Source: Paludisphaera rhizosphaerae (GTDB taxonomy: Bacteria > Planctomycetota > Planctomycetia > Isosphaerales > Isosphaeraceae). From it: a DNA stretch of 64,000 nucleotides. Each line of letters starts with the position of its first letter. Within the stretch, counting starts at the first letter, position 1. Below are positions 1 through 9,489 of this stretch, piece by piece. The position numbers and the translations under genes were made by a program. Location: the NCBI RefSeq assembly GCF_011065895.1, contig NZ_JAALCR010000001.1:519853-583852 (forward strand), read 5' to 3'. The notes beneath the pieces are model-generated. The model saw only the letters and a program-made list of their open reading frames with translations, did no database searches and had not been told where the DNA came from.

Positions 1-2
1 AC

Positions 3-1055
3 CCGAGCTTCGGCCTGATGGCGACCTTCTCGCTGTCGCTGCTGACCTGTATGGCACTGGGGACGGGGATCGCCCACTTCCTCGTCCTGCTGGGAGGTAC
101 GGCTGCCGGCGTGCTGGGACTCAACGAGGTACGCACCCGCACCAAGTTGATCAAGGTGGGAGCGATTTCAGCAGCCGTCTATCTGATCCTCACCTGGGCC
201 GCCGGCCTGTGGGAACACCAGCCGATCGAGCTGATCCGGAACGACGGCCTCTGGCGCGCAGGCTGGGGCTTGATGGCCGGCTTCCTCATGGGAGGCAGCC
301 TCCCCTTCCTGGAGAACGCCTTCGGGATCGTCACGGGGATCAGCTTGCTGGAGTTGGGGGACAACACCCATCCCCTGCTCCAGGAACTCGTCCGACGGGC
401 GCCGGGCACCCACAACCACTCGATCACCGTCGGCGCCATCGCCGAGGCGGCGGCCGAGCGGATCGGCGCCGACGGACTGCTCGTGCGGATCGGGGCTTAT
501 TTCCACGACATCGGCAAGATGCTGAAGCCCCACTACTTCATTGAGAATCAGGTGGGCTCCACAAACCGACACGCCAACCTCGCGCCGGCGATGAGCACGC
601 TGATCATCATCGGCCACGTCAAGGACGGCGTCGACCTGGGCCGGCAGCATCACCTGCCCGAGCGGATCATTGACCTGATCGAGCAGCACCACGGCACGAC
701 TCTGGTGGAATACTTCTTCCACGAGGCGAATCGCCGGAACGGGGGCAATCCCGACGCCGCCGTCGTGCAGGAGAGCGCCTTCCGGTACCCTGGTCCCAAG
801 CCGCAGACCAAGGAGGCCGGCATCCTGATGATGTCGGACTGCGTGGAAAGCGCCAGCCGCACTCTGTCCGAACCGACGCCGTCGCGAATCGAGGGCCTGG
901 TCAGCGAGCTGATCGACAAGCGGCTCCGCGACGGCCAGTTCGACGAATCCGGACTGACGCTCCGCGAGATCGCCGAGATCCGCGACAGCCTCATCAAGTC
1001 GCTGATCGGGATCTACCACGGCCGCGTCAAGTATCCCGAACAGAGGACCGCCTGA
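3..1055 (+). CDS. 7TM-HD family phosphohydrolase (PgpH/YqfF type), 5' end missing
   Basis: The reading frame is already open at the first bases of the window, so only the C-terminal 350 or so residues are present. Several hydrophobic helices (roughly the first 110 residues) precede an HD domain with a clear HDIG motif (HDIGKM near residue 170) and further His/Asp residues (QHHG, DCVESASR). This matches the C-terminal half of 7TM-HD proteins, membrane-anchored HD phosphohydrolases; characterised members hydrolyse cyclic di-AMP. The gene lies 2 nt upstream of ybeY, a PgpH-YbeY neighbourhood widely conserved in bacteria, which supports the call. The extracellular N-terminal 7TMR-HDED domain should lie outside the window. 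The cyclic-dinucleotide substrate is inferred from the family, not visible here. Confidence 0.9.
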   Translation, partial: PSFGLMATFSLSLLTCMALGTGIAHFLVLLGGTAAGVLGLNEVRTRTKLIKVGAISAAVYLILTWAAGLWEHQPIELIRNDGLWRAGWGLMAGFLMGGSLPFLENAFGIVTGISLLELGDNTHPLLQELVRRAPGTHNHSITVGAIAEAAAERIGADGLLVRIGAYFHDIGKMLKPHYFIENQVGSTNRHANLAPAMSTLIIIGHVKDGVDLGRQHHLPERIIDLIEQHHGTTLVEYFFHEANRRNGGNPDAAVVQESAFRYPGPKPQTKEAGILMMSDCVESASRTLSEPTPSRIEGLVSELIDKRLRDGQFDESGLTLREIAEIRDSLIKSLIGIYHGRVKYPEQRTA

Positions 1056-1057
1056 AC

Positions 1058-1588
1058 GTGTTCCCGCCGGACGACTCCATCCTTGACGACGAGTACGAAG
1101 ACGAGGTCGAGGCCCCCGCGCGTCCCGACTTCGAGGTGGACGTCGTCGACTCCCAGACCTTCGTCGCAATCGACCGCCAGACCGTGCGGACGCTGGTCGA
1201 ACGCGTTCTCCGCGGCGAGGGTGTGGAAGCCGCCTCGATCTCCCTGGCGTTCGTCGACGATCCGACGATCCATCGGGTCAACCGCGAACATCTCGACCAC
1301 GACGAGCCGACCGACATCGTCACCTTCGCCCTGTCGGACGAAGGGGAAGACCAGCTCTCCGGCGAGTTGGTGATCTCGACTGAGACCGCTGCACGCCTGG
1401 CCGCCGAGCTGGGAGTCGACCCCTGGCATGAAACGGCCCTCTACATCGTCCACGGCCTGCTCCACCTCTGCGGTTGCGACGACCTGGATCCCGAGTCGGC
1501 CGCCGAGATGCGTATCCGCGAAGAAGCAGCCCTGACCCGCGTCGGCCTTCCCAATCCATTCCCCGCCGGCCGCCGTCCTACTTCCTGA
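1058..1588 (+). CDS. ybeY: Endoribonuclease YbeY (rRNA maturation factor)
   Basis: A 176-residue protein of the UPF0054 family, a single-strand-specific metallo-endoribonuclease that acts in 16S rRNA 3'-end maturation and ribosome quality control in the cytoplasm. The signature is seen as HGLLHLCGCDD about 30 residues from the C-terminus. The two helix histidines (HGxLH) are intact, but the third zinc ligand, usually the final His of GxDH, reads Asp. The N-terminus carries an acidic extension of about 20 residues. The GTG start 2 nt after the upstream stop fits tight operon packing; no ATG alternative exists before the conserved core. The catalytic call is secure from the motif; the Asp ligand is discussed as a finding. 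Confidence 0.93.
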   Translation: MFPPDDSILDDEYEDEVEAPARPDFEVDVVDSQTFVAIDRQTVRTLVERVLRGEGVEAASISLAFVDDPTIHRVNREHLDHDEPTDIVTFALSDEGEDQLSGELVISTETAARLAAELGVDPWHETALYIVHGLLHLCGCDDLDPESAAEMRIREEAALTRVGLPNPFPAGRRPTS

Positions 1589-1616
1589 ACTGTTCCGACT
1601 CTGGAGACACCTCCGC

Positions 1617-2915
1617 GTGGACGGGCCGAGCTGGACCTGGATTGCGATCGTCTGCACGCCAATCTTCGTGGTGCATCTGATCGCAGTCGCACTGAACAAG
1701 GCGATCCAGTCGTATTCGAGGAGCCGCCTGGAAGAGCTAACGGAGGCTCGCGGCCGCCCGGATCGCGCCGAGGAGATCGACCGGCTGGACGTGCGGACGG
1801 GCCGTGCGGCGGAGGCCCTCGGCTTCCTGACCGGCCTGTTTCTGGCCACGGCCGCCGGGTTGGTGCTCGACCGTCAGGAGACGCTTGCCGACGATTTGCT
1901 CACGGTGCTGGCGATCGCCGCGCTGGGGGTCGGCGGCTACCTCGCGGCGGGCGTCGTTGGCCGTCTCTACGCGGAGTCGATCCTGGATCGAATCTGGCCG
2001 GCGACGGGGCTCGTTCGCCTCGCCGGCGCGCCCCTGAACGCCGCCTCGGCCTGGCTGGAGGAGCTTGTCGAGTGGGCCTCCGGTTCTGGGGAGAGCGTGG
2101 CTCGGCCGGCGAGCGTCGAGATCGAGGTGCCGGCCGACGTCGAGGACGACGAGGACCAGGAGCCCGAACTCCCCGAACTCGCTCGCGACGTCATCAGCGA
2201 GGTCGTGGAGTTGACCCGAACGGCCGTCTCGGAAATCATGCAGCCTCGAACGGCGATCGTCATGATTCCCGCGTCCGCTTCTGCGCGCGAGGCCGCTGAG
2301 AGCTTCCGCAAGACCGGCCGCAGCCGGATACCCCTCTATGGGCGTAATCGGGACGACGTCGTCGGCGTTCTCCTGGTCCGCGACCTGCTCGATCGTCTCG
2401 CCGCGGCTGCTCCGGGTGAGAACGTGCCCCTGGCCTCGATCGCTCGCGAAGCTTACTTCGTCCCCGAGACCAAGAACGCCTTCCAGCTTCTGGAAGACAT
2501 GCGGTTCCGCCGCGCCCCGATGGCGCTGGTCATGGACGAATACGGCGGGGTCGCCGGCCTGGTCACGATGGAAGATCTCGTCGAACAACTCGTCGGCCCG
2601 ATCCACGACGAGTACGACGCCCCCAGCGCCGACGACCCGGTCGTCCCGCTGGGCGACTCGGTGTTCGAGGTCGACGCCAGCGTCGACCTCGAGGAGCTGA
2701 ACGAACGGTTCGGCATCCAACTCCCCACCGACGAGGAATATCAGACGGTCGGCGGGCTGGCGCTCCACGCGCTCGGCCGTCTTCCCGACCCTGGCGCATC
2801 GTTCCGTCGGGACGGCGTCGAGTTCACCGTTCTGGACGTGGGCGACCGTTCCATCCGACGTGTGAAGCTGGATCTCGCCCCGCACCCAGAGAAGGCCCGC
2901 GAGGCTGGCTCCTGA
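1617..2915 (+). CDS. CorC/HlyC-type CBS-domain membrane protein
   Basis: A 432-residue protein with an N-terminal membrane region (hydrophobic stretches near residues 8-30, 65-85 and 95-115), a tandem CBS pair in the middle (starting around VSEIMQPRT and ending at VTMEDLVEQLVG) and a C-terminal CorC_HlyC domain (around VFEVDASVDLEELNERFG through LDVGDRSIRRVKL). This is the hemolysin-C/CorC family, implicated in Mg/Co efflux or membrane ion homeostasis; CBS pairs bind adenine nucleotides. The membrane part matches the usual DUF21 domain poorly by eye. It follows ybeY by 28 nt, a common pairing. The start is GTG at 1617; no convincing Shine-Dalgarno is visible, so the start is the least certain part. 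Confidence 0.85.
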   Translation: MDGPSWTWIAIVCTPIFVVHLIAVALNKAIQSYSRSRLEELTEARGRPDRAEEIDRLDVRTGRAAEALGFLTGLFLATAAGLVLDRQETLADDLLTVLAIAALGVGGYLAAGVVGRLYAESILDRIWPATGLVRLAGAPLNAASAWLEELVEWASGSGESVARPASVEIEVPADVEDDEDQEPELPELARDVISEVVELTRTAVSEIMQPRTAIVMIPASASAREAAESFRKTGRSRIPLYGRNRDDVVGVLLVRDLLDRLAAAAPGENVPLASIAREAYFVPETKNAFQLLEDMRFRRAPMALVMDEYGGVAGLVTMEDLVEQLVGPIHDEYDAPSADDPVVPLGDSVFEVDASVDLEELNERFGIQLPTDEEYQTVGGLALHALGRLPDPGASFRRDGVEFTVLDVGDRSIRRVKLDLAPHPEKAREAGS

Positions 2916-2928
2916 CCGAAACTTCGCC

Positions 2929-5184
2929 TCAGCCGGCCACGCCCTTCCTGGACCGGAACAGGGCCGAGAGCAGGTAATAGACGATCGCCACCCAGAGCAA
3001 CGACTGGAAGCCGCCGACCACCGACAGGTTCTCGCTCAAGCCTCCGAGGATCACGCCGCCCACGTTCGACCCGAAATCGACGTCCGGCCGCTGACTGTCC
3101 CGGAACGAGGTCGCGAAGATCACCCCGGCGAAGAAGACCGGCAGAAAGACCACCGTGCAGGAAACGACGGTCCGGATCGCCGGGGCGAGCGCCAGGTATT
3201 CACTCATGGGGATGAGGCTGTTCACCCCCAGCAGGAGGATCAGCAGGACGTAGTAAGGTGCGAGATTGCGGGGCCGGACCTTGAGCACATACAGATTGCT
3301 GACGAGGATCATCGCCAGGATCGCGCCGAAGACGACCGAGTTGACGACCCAGGTCGAGCCAAAGAGGAGGGCCATGTGGACGACCCCCTTGGTCTCCAGC
3401 AGCATGAAGCCCGCCCCCAGGAAGAACATCCTCCCGTTCGGCCGCACCGTCCGCACCGGGGCGAAGATCGCCAACAGCAGGGCGGACAGTCCCCCCACCA
3501 CGGCCATCCCGCGCAGGCTGAGACCCGGAATCGAGGGTTCCTTCAGATACAGAAACGGCCAGTCGTCGGTCGGCGTGCGGTCGCCCGCGGCGACAGTCAC
3601 CTGGGCCGGGCCGATCTTCTTGACGTGCTCGTCCTCGGGACCCCGGCCGTTCGACGGCGAGGCGCCGAAGTTCGTCATCGGCCGAGTTCCGTTCGGGTCG
3701 TCGGTCATCCAGTAGAATTCAGCCCCCGCGAACTTCGAGCGGATCCGCTCGACCACGTCCGAGCCAGGCTGGCCGACGAGCAGGAAGGTGATGAACCCCC
3801 GCTGGTTGTTGTCGGGGGAGATCTCGCCCTGGTAGGGGAGTGAGATCACCAGGGGCTTGGTCCCAAAGACCTTCTCCGCCAGGGTGACCAGGCGTCCGAC
3901 GACCCATCCCTGGCGATAGTAGTTGTAGAGGGCGAACACGCCGTTGGGCTTGAGCTTCGCCTTTACGTCGCGGAAGGCCTGCTCGGTGAACAGGAAGCTC
4001 TCCAGGCGAAGGCTCGAATAGCCCGAATGGAGCACCAGCGAATCGACCAGGGCGTAGACCGCCAGGTCGTACTCTCGATCGGTGCGGCGGACGAAGCTGC
4101 GGCCGTCGTCCAGGTGGATCGAGACCCGAGGGTCGTCGTAGGGCTTGTTCGGATGGTCTCGGCGGCCGATCCCGTTGATGACGGGGTCGATTTCGACCGC
4201 GTCGACGTGTTTCGCGTCGTCGAGTAGGGCCGCGGAGACGTCGTTGCCCGACCCTGCGCCCACGATCACCACGTCGTCGAACGGCTTGCCGCCGGAGTCG
4301 CGGTTGAGCAGGTAGGGAAGCTGATATCCGGTCGCGTCGCCGCCGATCTTGTACATCGCCTGATGGTTCAGGTTGTTGACGTCGATGAACGCCTTGTCGG
4401 GCTTGTATGAGACCAGATAGTAGGGCGACCAGGTGTTCTCAACCGTCGTGCCCGCTGGCGCCGGCGGATGATCGACGCGAGCCGCGACCAGGAGAGCCAG
4501 GGCCGCAGCCGCCACGTGCGCTGATCGCCACTTCCAGCCGCGAACCAACGGCAGGCTCAGGACGAAGACGATCGCGAACCACGCCGACGAAGGGAGCTGA
4601 TAGTAGGACGCCAGGCCAAACGCGATGATGCCCGCCAGGCTGCCGAGGATGTCGGCCGTGTAGGCGGCGATGCGGTCGGGGATCGCGTCGAACCGCCGCC
4701 CCATCTCCTGTCCCAGCCCGATGAACGCCACGGCGATCAGGACGAAGAAGAGCCCGGCGACGACCTCGATGGGAATTACGAACGAGGCCACGTCGCGAAC
4801 GCGGGCGTCGGTCCCGAAAAAGATGAGTTGAGGCGACTTCTGGTCGCCCACGTCGATCAGAAGCCTCTCGAACCGGGCGTACGACCAGAGGATCGCGTAG
4901 CTGGCGGCGATCGCCGCGGCGGCGATGGGGCCGAATACGTTCGCCAGCGAAATCCGCCGTCGAGCGGCAAGACAGCCGACGGAGACGCCCAGGAACGAGG
5001 CCATCAGCACGCAGTTCGTGAAGAACGTCAGGAAGACGACCGTCGCCCCGAACCAACGGATGCAGGCCAACTCGTGGAAGAGGATCAGGAAGCTGACCAG
5101 GAAGAGGCCCAGGGCGGGCCGTTGGAAGGTCTCCCCTGCGGCCTCACTCTCGTTCGCCGCCGTCGCCGCACCGTCGCTCGTCAC
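2929..5184 (-). CDS. Polyamine-synthase-like membrane protein (spermidine synthase fold with TM flanks)
   Basis: A 751-residue protein with roughly six to seven transmembrane segments in the N-terminal 230 residues, a Rossmann methyltransferase-like spermidine synthase fold in the middle (VIVGAGSGNDVSAAL, then acidic VEIDPVI, then LDDGRSF), and further membrane helices at the C-terminus with the conserved GFMLLETKG and FGSTWVVN segments. Proteins with this arrangement are annotated as spermidine synthase-like, but whether they make polyamines is not established. The GTG start overlaps the stop of the upstream glycosyltransferase gene by 4 nt, so the two are co-transcribed; this suggests an envelope or lipid-linked role rather than cytosolic polyamine synthesis. 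It converges with the CorC gene across a 13-nt gap. Confidence 0.75.
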   Translation of the reverse strand: MTSDGAATAANESEAAGETFQRPALGLFLVSFLILFHELACIRWFGATVVFLTFFTNCVLMASFLGVSVGCLAARRRISLANVFGPIAAAAIAASYAILWSYARFERLLIDVGDQKSPQLIFFGTDARVRDVASFVIPIEVVAGLFFVLIAVAFIGLGQEMGRRFDAIPDRIAAYTADILGSLAGIIAFGLASYYQLPSSAWFAIVFVLSLPLVRGWKWRSAHVAAAALALLVAARVDHPPAPAGTTVENTWSPYYLVSYKPDKAFIDVNNLNHQAMYKIGGDATGYQLPYLLNRDSGGKPFDDVVIVGAGSGNDVSAALLDDAKHVDAVEIDPVINGIGRRDHPNKPYDDPRVSIHLDDGRSFVRRTDREYDLAVYALVDSLVLHSGYSSLRLESFLFTEQAFRDVKAKLKPNGVFALYNYYRQGWVVGRLVTLAEKVFGTKPLVISLPYQGEISPDNNQRGFITFLLVGQPGSDVVERIRSKFAGAEFYWMTDDPNGTRPMTNFGASPSNGRGPEDEHVKKIGPAQVTVAAGDRTPTDDWPFLYLKEPSIPGLSLRGMAVVGGLSALLLAIFAPVRTVRPNGRMFFLGAGFMLLETKGVVHMALLFGSTWVVNSVVFGAILAMILVSNLYVLKVRPRNLAPYYVLLILLLGVNSLIPMSEYLALAPAIRTVVSCTVVFLPVFFAGVIFATSFRDSQRPDVDFGSNVGGVILGGLSENLSVVGGFQSLLWVAIVYYLLSALFRSRKGVAG

Positions 5185-6623
5185 GGGCTTCTCCGATTCG
5201 CGCCGTCCTGCCCCTCGGGGTTCGCGACGCCTCTCGTGATCGTCAGGCCGTGAAAGCTCGCGGCCGCCGTCTCTCCCACGGGCGGCGTCCCACCGGGCGC
5301 CGTCGTCACGTGAGCATGGTACACGATCGCTCCCGGCCGCCGCGACTCCCCATCGCCCGTGGAGAGCGTGAGGGATTCATCCGGTTTCAAATAGTAGCGG
5401 GCGGCCTCCATCGGCTCGCGGATGAACCTCGGATCGCCGGCGTGGACCACGACGACCGCCTCTCCTCCCTGCCCCCGAATCCAGGCGGCGGCCGCTCGCC
5501 AATCGGCCTTATGGTTGGGCGCGTAGGTGACGACGGCCAGGCCGTAAGCCGCCAGGGCGGTGGCGGACGCCATGAGCGCGAGCCGCAGCCATCGAGGAAC
5601 CTCGGCCAGCCCCGACGCGATCAGGAGAAAGTACGCCGGCGCGATGAACAACGTGTAGCGAGCTTGCCCGAAAATCGGCTGTCGAAGCCACGAGTAACCG
5701 TATATGAGGGTCGGCGGCACGACGAACCACGCCAGAGCCGCCAGCGAGGGTTCAGGCGTTCGCACGCGCAGGCGACCTTCGGAAAAGGTCGCCAGCCCGA
5801 CGACGATCACGACGCCCCAGACCAACAGGCTAAGGCTGTTCCCGCCGAAGTATTCAATGGGCGTCGCCAGCAGGAATCGGATCGGATAGCGGGGGATCGG
5901 ATAGTCGGTCTTCTGACCCAGGTATCGCGGCAGCCACGGCGCTGCGACGGCCGCGGCTCCGATCATCGCGGCCGCCCAACGCCCGGCGGGAAGTTTGCCG
6001 CAAAGCACCCCGATGATCCCGACCAACCCGTGCGCGGCGATCATGAAAACCGCCAGCGGATGAGCGTAGAAGAGCAGAGCCAACAACGCCCCATAAGCAA
6101 TCCAGTAACGCGGTCGAGGATCGCGCCAGGCTGCCAAGAGCGCCATCCATGAGGCGACCGCCAGCAAGACGACCAGGGAGTACATCCTCACTTCCTGCGA
6201 GTAATACACCAGCGGCGGACAGACCGCGCAGAACCATGCTGCGATCTCACCGACGCGGTCGCTCCAGGCCCATCGCCCCTGCGCCAGGACCAACGCAACC
6301 GTCGCGACTCCCAGCGCGACGCTCAGCAGCCGGGCCGAAACCGACGAATCGCCGAAGGCTCGCATCCAGCCATGGAGCAACAACGGATGCAACGGCGCCC
6401 GCGAGCCGTCGATCCGGTCAAGCGTCTGAACGAGCTGCGCGACCGACGGTTCCCGCGCGGTCCGGATCGTGACGATCTCGTCGAACCAGAGGCTCCGGTC
6501 GTCGAGCCGGTACAGCCGCAGTCCCAACGCGACGGCCCCAATCAAGGCCCAGCGCAAGAGCCGGGGATCGACCCGAAAAGCGATGAAATCGGCGGCGGCG
6601 GGTCGGCCCTTTCGGTTGAACAT
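5181..6623 (-). CDS. GT39/ArnT-like integral membrane glycosyltransferase
   Basis: The protein has 480 residues counting from ATG at 6623. After a short cytosolic tail it shows the first hydrophobic helix, then RLYRLDDRSLWFDE, the acidic DE signature in the first periplasmic loop of the ArnT/PMT_2 family. About ten further hydrophobic helices and a hydrophilic C-terminal domain follow. Family members transfer sugars from polyprenyl-phosphate donors onto lipids or proteins on the outer face of the inner membrane; the acceptor here is unknown. The frame stays open far upstream, but that part lies antisense to recO and lacks membrane character, so ATG 6623 is chosen. It forms an operon with the polyamine-synthase-like gene (4-nt overlap). 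Confidence 0.85.
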   Translation of the reverse strand: MFNRKGRPAAADFIAFRVDPRLLRWALIGAVALGLRLYRLDDRSLWFDEIVTIRTAREPSVAQLVQTLDRIDGSRAPLHPLLLHGWMRAFGDSSVSARLLSVALGVATVALVLAQGRWAWSDRVGEIAAWFCAVCPPLVYYSQEVRMYSLVVLLAVASWMALLAAWRDPRPRYWIAYGALLALLFYAHPLAVFMIAAHGLVGIIGVLCGKLPAGRWAAAMIGAAAVAAPWLPRYLGQKTDYPIPRYPIRFLLATPIEYFGGNSLSLLVWGVVIVVGLATFSEGRLRVRTPEPSLAALAWFVVPPTLIYGYSWLRQPIFGQARYTLFIAPAYFLLIASGLAEVPRWLRLALMASATALAAYGLAVVTYAPNHKADWRAAAAWIRGQGGEAVVVVHAGDPRFIREPMEAARYYLKPDESLTLSTGDGESRRPGAIVYHAHVTTAPGGTPPVGETAAASFHGLTITRGVANPEGQDGANRRSP

Positions 6624-6683
6624 CGCGGTACAATTGAATAGGGGTCGTGGCGGAATGGACGCGTCCTTGGGAGGGATTGTACC

Positions 6684-7427
6684 GTGCCCGCGAATCGCTC
6701 GCTGGCCCTGGTGGTCCGTACGGTCGACGTCTTCGACACCAGCACGGTGGCGACGCTCTTCACCCGAGAGATGGGGAAGGTCGCCGCGCTGGCGAAGGGG
6801 GGCCGGCGGTTGAAGTCGCCGTTCCAGGGTGGCCTTGACCTCCTGGGAGTATCCGATATCGTGCTGCTTCCCAAGGCGTCGGAAGCCCTCGATCTGTTGA
6901 CCGAGGCCGCGCCGGTGGAGCGGTTCCCATGTCTGCGCCGCGATCTTGCGGCCCTGTATGCCGGCTACTACATCGCCGAACTGCTGACCGACCTGACCGA
7001 CTACCACGACCCACATCCCAAGCTGTTCGACGCGGCGAGGATCACCTTGCGGCATCTGGGCCACGGAAGTTTGCGGGCGCGACGGGTCCTGAGGTTCGAG
7101 CTGGCCTGCCTGCGAGAGATCGGCCTGATGCCGACGCTCGACAGGTGCTCCCAGTGCGGCGAACCCCGGGAGCTGGGGGAATCGACGGCGTTCGGACCGG
7201 CGACCGGCGGAGTTCTCTGCCCGGCCTGCCGACCCGGCCAGCCCCACGTCATGACCGTCGCCGAGCGGACGATCGAGGCCCTTCAGGACCTCGCCAGCCC
7301 CGGCAACGCGTGGCGAGAGCGGGAAATGGCCGGATCCGAACTGGCCTCGGCCCGTCAAACGGTCGGCGCCGTGATCAGTCACGTTCTGGGCCATCGACCG
7401 CGGGTCTGGCCGTTCCTGGGAGTCTGA
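6684..7427 (+). CDS. recO: DNA repair protein RecO
   Basis: The protein has 247 residues. The N-terminal OB-fold region starts at about residue 5 and contains the typical TREMGKVAALAKGGRR stretch. A helical domain follows, then a zinc-ribbon with two Cys pairs (CSQCG near residue 154 and CPAC near 179), as in many RecO proteins. RecO works with RecR/RecF to load RecA on SSB-coated DNA and anneals single strands in gap repair. The start is GTG 6684, immediately before the conserved N-terminus. The gene is divergent from the glycosyltransferase across only 60 bp, so both promoters must lie in that gap. Confidence 0.92.
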   Translation: MPANRSLALVVRTVDVFDTSTVATLFTREMGKVAALAKGGRRLKSPFQGGLDLLGVSDIVLLPKASEALDLLTEAAPVERFPCLRRDLAALYAGYYIAELLTDLTDYHDPHPKLFDAARITLRHLGHGSLRARRVLRFELACLREIGLMPTLDRCSQCGEPRELGESTAFGPATGGVLCPACRPGQPHVMTVAERTIEALQDLASPGNAWREREMAGSELASARQTVGAVISHVLGHRPRVWPFLGV

Positions 7428-7500
7428 GCCGGTGGAATCGCCGAAAACGATCGTCGGCTCGAATCTAAACCGCGTCCCCGCGCTTCGAGTACGAGGTACC

Positions 7501-8850
7501 ATGCCCCGATCGTCTCGAATCCAGGTCGTCGCGAAGTCGATGGTGGTCGTGGCGCTCGCGGCTGCGTCGACCGGCTGCCAGAGCTTCTCCCGGTCGTTCG
7601 CGCAATGGCGGGCGAGCTACGACTCCGACCTCGCGAAGCCCATCGACAAGGATGAGCTGGCCCGAGCCAAGACCGAAAAAATCGCCGACTCCAACACGCT
7701 GCTCAAGCGCTGGCTGAGCCCTCGCGACCCCGAGGCCGGCGGCGACGACAAATCGGGCGGAGCGGCCGCCGACCGCAATCCGACCGGCGAGGTTCTGGGC
7801 TCCAACGGCTGGCGGCCGTTCGCCAAACCTCCGCTCAATCCCGACGCCCAGAAGGAGCTCGGCGAAGCCGTCGCCCTTTTCGAGGCGGGCAAGCTCGCGG
7901 AGGCGGAGAAGGCGTTCATCAAGATCGCCAAGGATCGCAAGGAATCCCCGTTCGGCGAGAAGGCCCAGCTCTTCCTGGCCGAGACCCAATTCAAGCGCAA
8001 GAAGTACGTCGCCGCTCACGACAGCTACGAGAAGCTCTACGCCGACTATCCGGGAACTCTGCACACCGACAAGATCGCCAGCCGCGAGTACGAGATCGCC
8101 CAGATCTGGATGGCCCAGAGCGACAGCAAGGTGAAATCCGATGAGCAACTCGCCTGGTACACGCACTTCACCGGCGAGCAGCCGTTGATCGACACGCGCG
8201 GTTCGGCCCTGAAGGCGCTGGAGCACGCACGGCACAGGTCCCCCGACGGCCCGCTCGCCGACGACTCCGTCATGCAGATCGCCGATTACCACATGGAAAA
8301 CGCCGACTTCGAATCGGCCGCGATCTACTACGACGAGATGATCCAGAGCCATCCCAAGAGCCCGTTCCTCCAGAAGGCCTATCTCGGAGCGATCGACGCC
8401 CGGATGAAGGGCTACCTCGGCCCCGCCTACGACGGCGAAGGCCTCGAAGAGGCCCGCAAGCTCGTCCGCCAGACGCTGGCCGCCTTCCCAGAGGATCAGG
8501 CGAACTCCGAGCACCTGTATCACACGCTCGACCTGATCAACGACCAGGACGCCGAACGGACCTACAACATGGGCGCCTACTATAAAAAGGTCGGGAAGGT
8601 CACGGCGGCCGAGTATTACTTCGGCAAGATCCCCCAGCGCTGGCCCAACAGCCCCTGGGCCGTGAAAGCCAAGGAAGACCTGGCGCAGCTCGCCAAGATG
8701 CCGCGCAAGGCGACGCTCCCCAGCAAGATCCTCTCGCAGCCCGGCGCCAACGATCCCTACTACAGCGCCGGCTCCGGCATGATGGGCGGAATGGGCGGGA
8801 TGGGCGGCGGAATGGGCGGCATGGGAATGAATCCCGGCGGCATGATGTGA
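7501..8850 (+). CDS. TPR-containing outer-membrane-type lipoprotein (BamD/YbgF-like)
   Basis: The protein has 449 residues counting from ATG 7501, which has a GAGGT Shine-Dalgarno a few bases upstream; a GTG at 7432 in the same frame is less likely. The N-terminus is a lipoprotein signal (hydrophobic stretch ending in AASTGC, lipobox Cys near residue 24). The middle holds tetratricopeptide-like repeats (LFEAGKLAEAEKAFIKIA; AETQFKRKKYVAAHDSYEKL; ADYHMENADFESAAIYYDEM), resembling BamD or YbgF periplasmic scaffolds. The last 30 residues are almost only Gly and Met, an unusual tail. It overlaps or closely precedes the LptE-like gene, so an outer-membrane biogenesis role is plausible but inferred. 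Confidence 0.8.
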   Translation: MPRSSRIQVVAKSMVVVALAAASTGCQSFSRSFAQWRASYDSDLAKPIDKDELARAKTEKIADSNTLLKRWLSPRDPEAGGDDKSGGAAADRNPTGEVLGSNGWRPFAKPPLNPDAQKELGEAVALFEAGKLAEAEKAFIKIAKDRKESPFGEKAQLFLAETQFKRKKYVAAHDSYEKLYADYPGTLHTDKIASREYEIAQIWMAQSDSKVKSDEQLAWYTHFTGEQPLIDTRGSALKALEHARHRSPDGPLADDSVMQIADYHMENADFESAAIYYDEMIQSHPKSPFLQKAYLGAIDARMKGYLGPAYDGEGLEEARKLVRQTLAAFPEDQANSEHLYHTLDLINDQDAERTYNMGAYYKKVGKVTAAEYYFGKIPQRWPNSPWAVKAKEDLAQLAKMPRKATLPSKILSQPGANDPYYSAGSGMMGGMGGMGGGMGGMGMNPGGMM

Positions 8851-8921
8851 GCGTCCACGAAGGAACGATCCCGCGGCGCTTCGTAACGGCCGACGGGAAG
8901 ATGGCCCAGGAAGAGGCTGCC

Positions 8922-9470
8922 ATGCTTCGTCTCCCCCTCCCGATCGCGGTCGCCGGGCTTCGGCTCGGCGTCGCCGTTGCGATGCTCCTGTGCGTCGGCG
9001 GCTGCGGATACTCGTTCCGCGCCCCTTACGACAAGACGGTGCAGACGGTCTTCGTACCGATGTTCAAGTCCCAGACCTTCACGCGCGACGTCGAGAAGAT
9101 GCTGACGGAGCTCGTTCAAAAAGAGATCAGCCGGCGGACCCCCTATCGGCTCGTCTCCGATCCGGACCGGGCCGACACCGTCCTCAGCGGCACGGTGAAC
9201 TTCGTCGACAAGAACATCGTCGTCGAGAGCCCGTTCAACCTGCCTCGCCAGTTGACCCGGACGGTCAACGCCAGCGTCAACTGGGTCCACAACCCGCCGA
9301 CGGAAGCCGAGAAGAACCGGCAGCCGACGATCATCTCCGACACCACCAACTTCGTCACCGAAGTCGGCGAGACGTCGCTCACGGCGACCTACCAACTCTG
9401 CCAGCGCCTCGCCGACCAGATCGTCGATATGATGGAACAACCGTGGTACACCGAGGAAGACCTGAGGTAA
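8922..9470 (+). CDS. lptE: LptE-like outer-membrane lipoprotein
   Basis: The protein has about 182 residues. A lipoprotein signal (ending LLCVGGC) is followed by CGYSFRAPYDKTVQTVFVPMFKSQTF, the typical GY.F start of the LptE/RlpB family. LptE plugs the LptD beta-barrel during lipopolysaccharide export. The remaining sequence has the usual alternating pattern (ADTVLSGTVNFVDKN; a C-terminal helix with LADQIVDMMEQPW). ATG 8922 has an AGGAAGAGG sequence upstream. Starts at ATG 8901 or at GTG 8847 (overlapping the upstream stop) are also possible and would only lengthen the signal peptide. It sits directly behind the TPR lipoprotein and 20 nt before folP. Family assignment is good; the exact LPS partner is inferred. 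Confidence 0.8.
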   Translation: MLRLPLPIAVAGLRLGVAVAMLLCVGGCGYSFRAPYDKTVQTVFVPMFKSQTFTRDVEKMLTELVQKEISRRTPYRLVSDPDRADTVLSGTVNFVDKNIVVESPFNLPRQLTRTVNASVNWVHNPPTEAEKNRQPTIISDTTNFVTEVGETSLTATYQLCQRLADQIVDMMEQPWYTEEDLR

Positions 9471-9489
9471 TGCGTCGGGGGCGTCGATC

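Noticed and set aside
6624..7502. N-terminal extension of the glycosyltransferase frame across recO
   Set aside because: Antisense to recO, lacks membrane character; ATG 6623 gives the normal family N-terminus.
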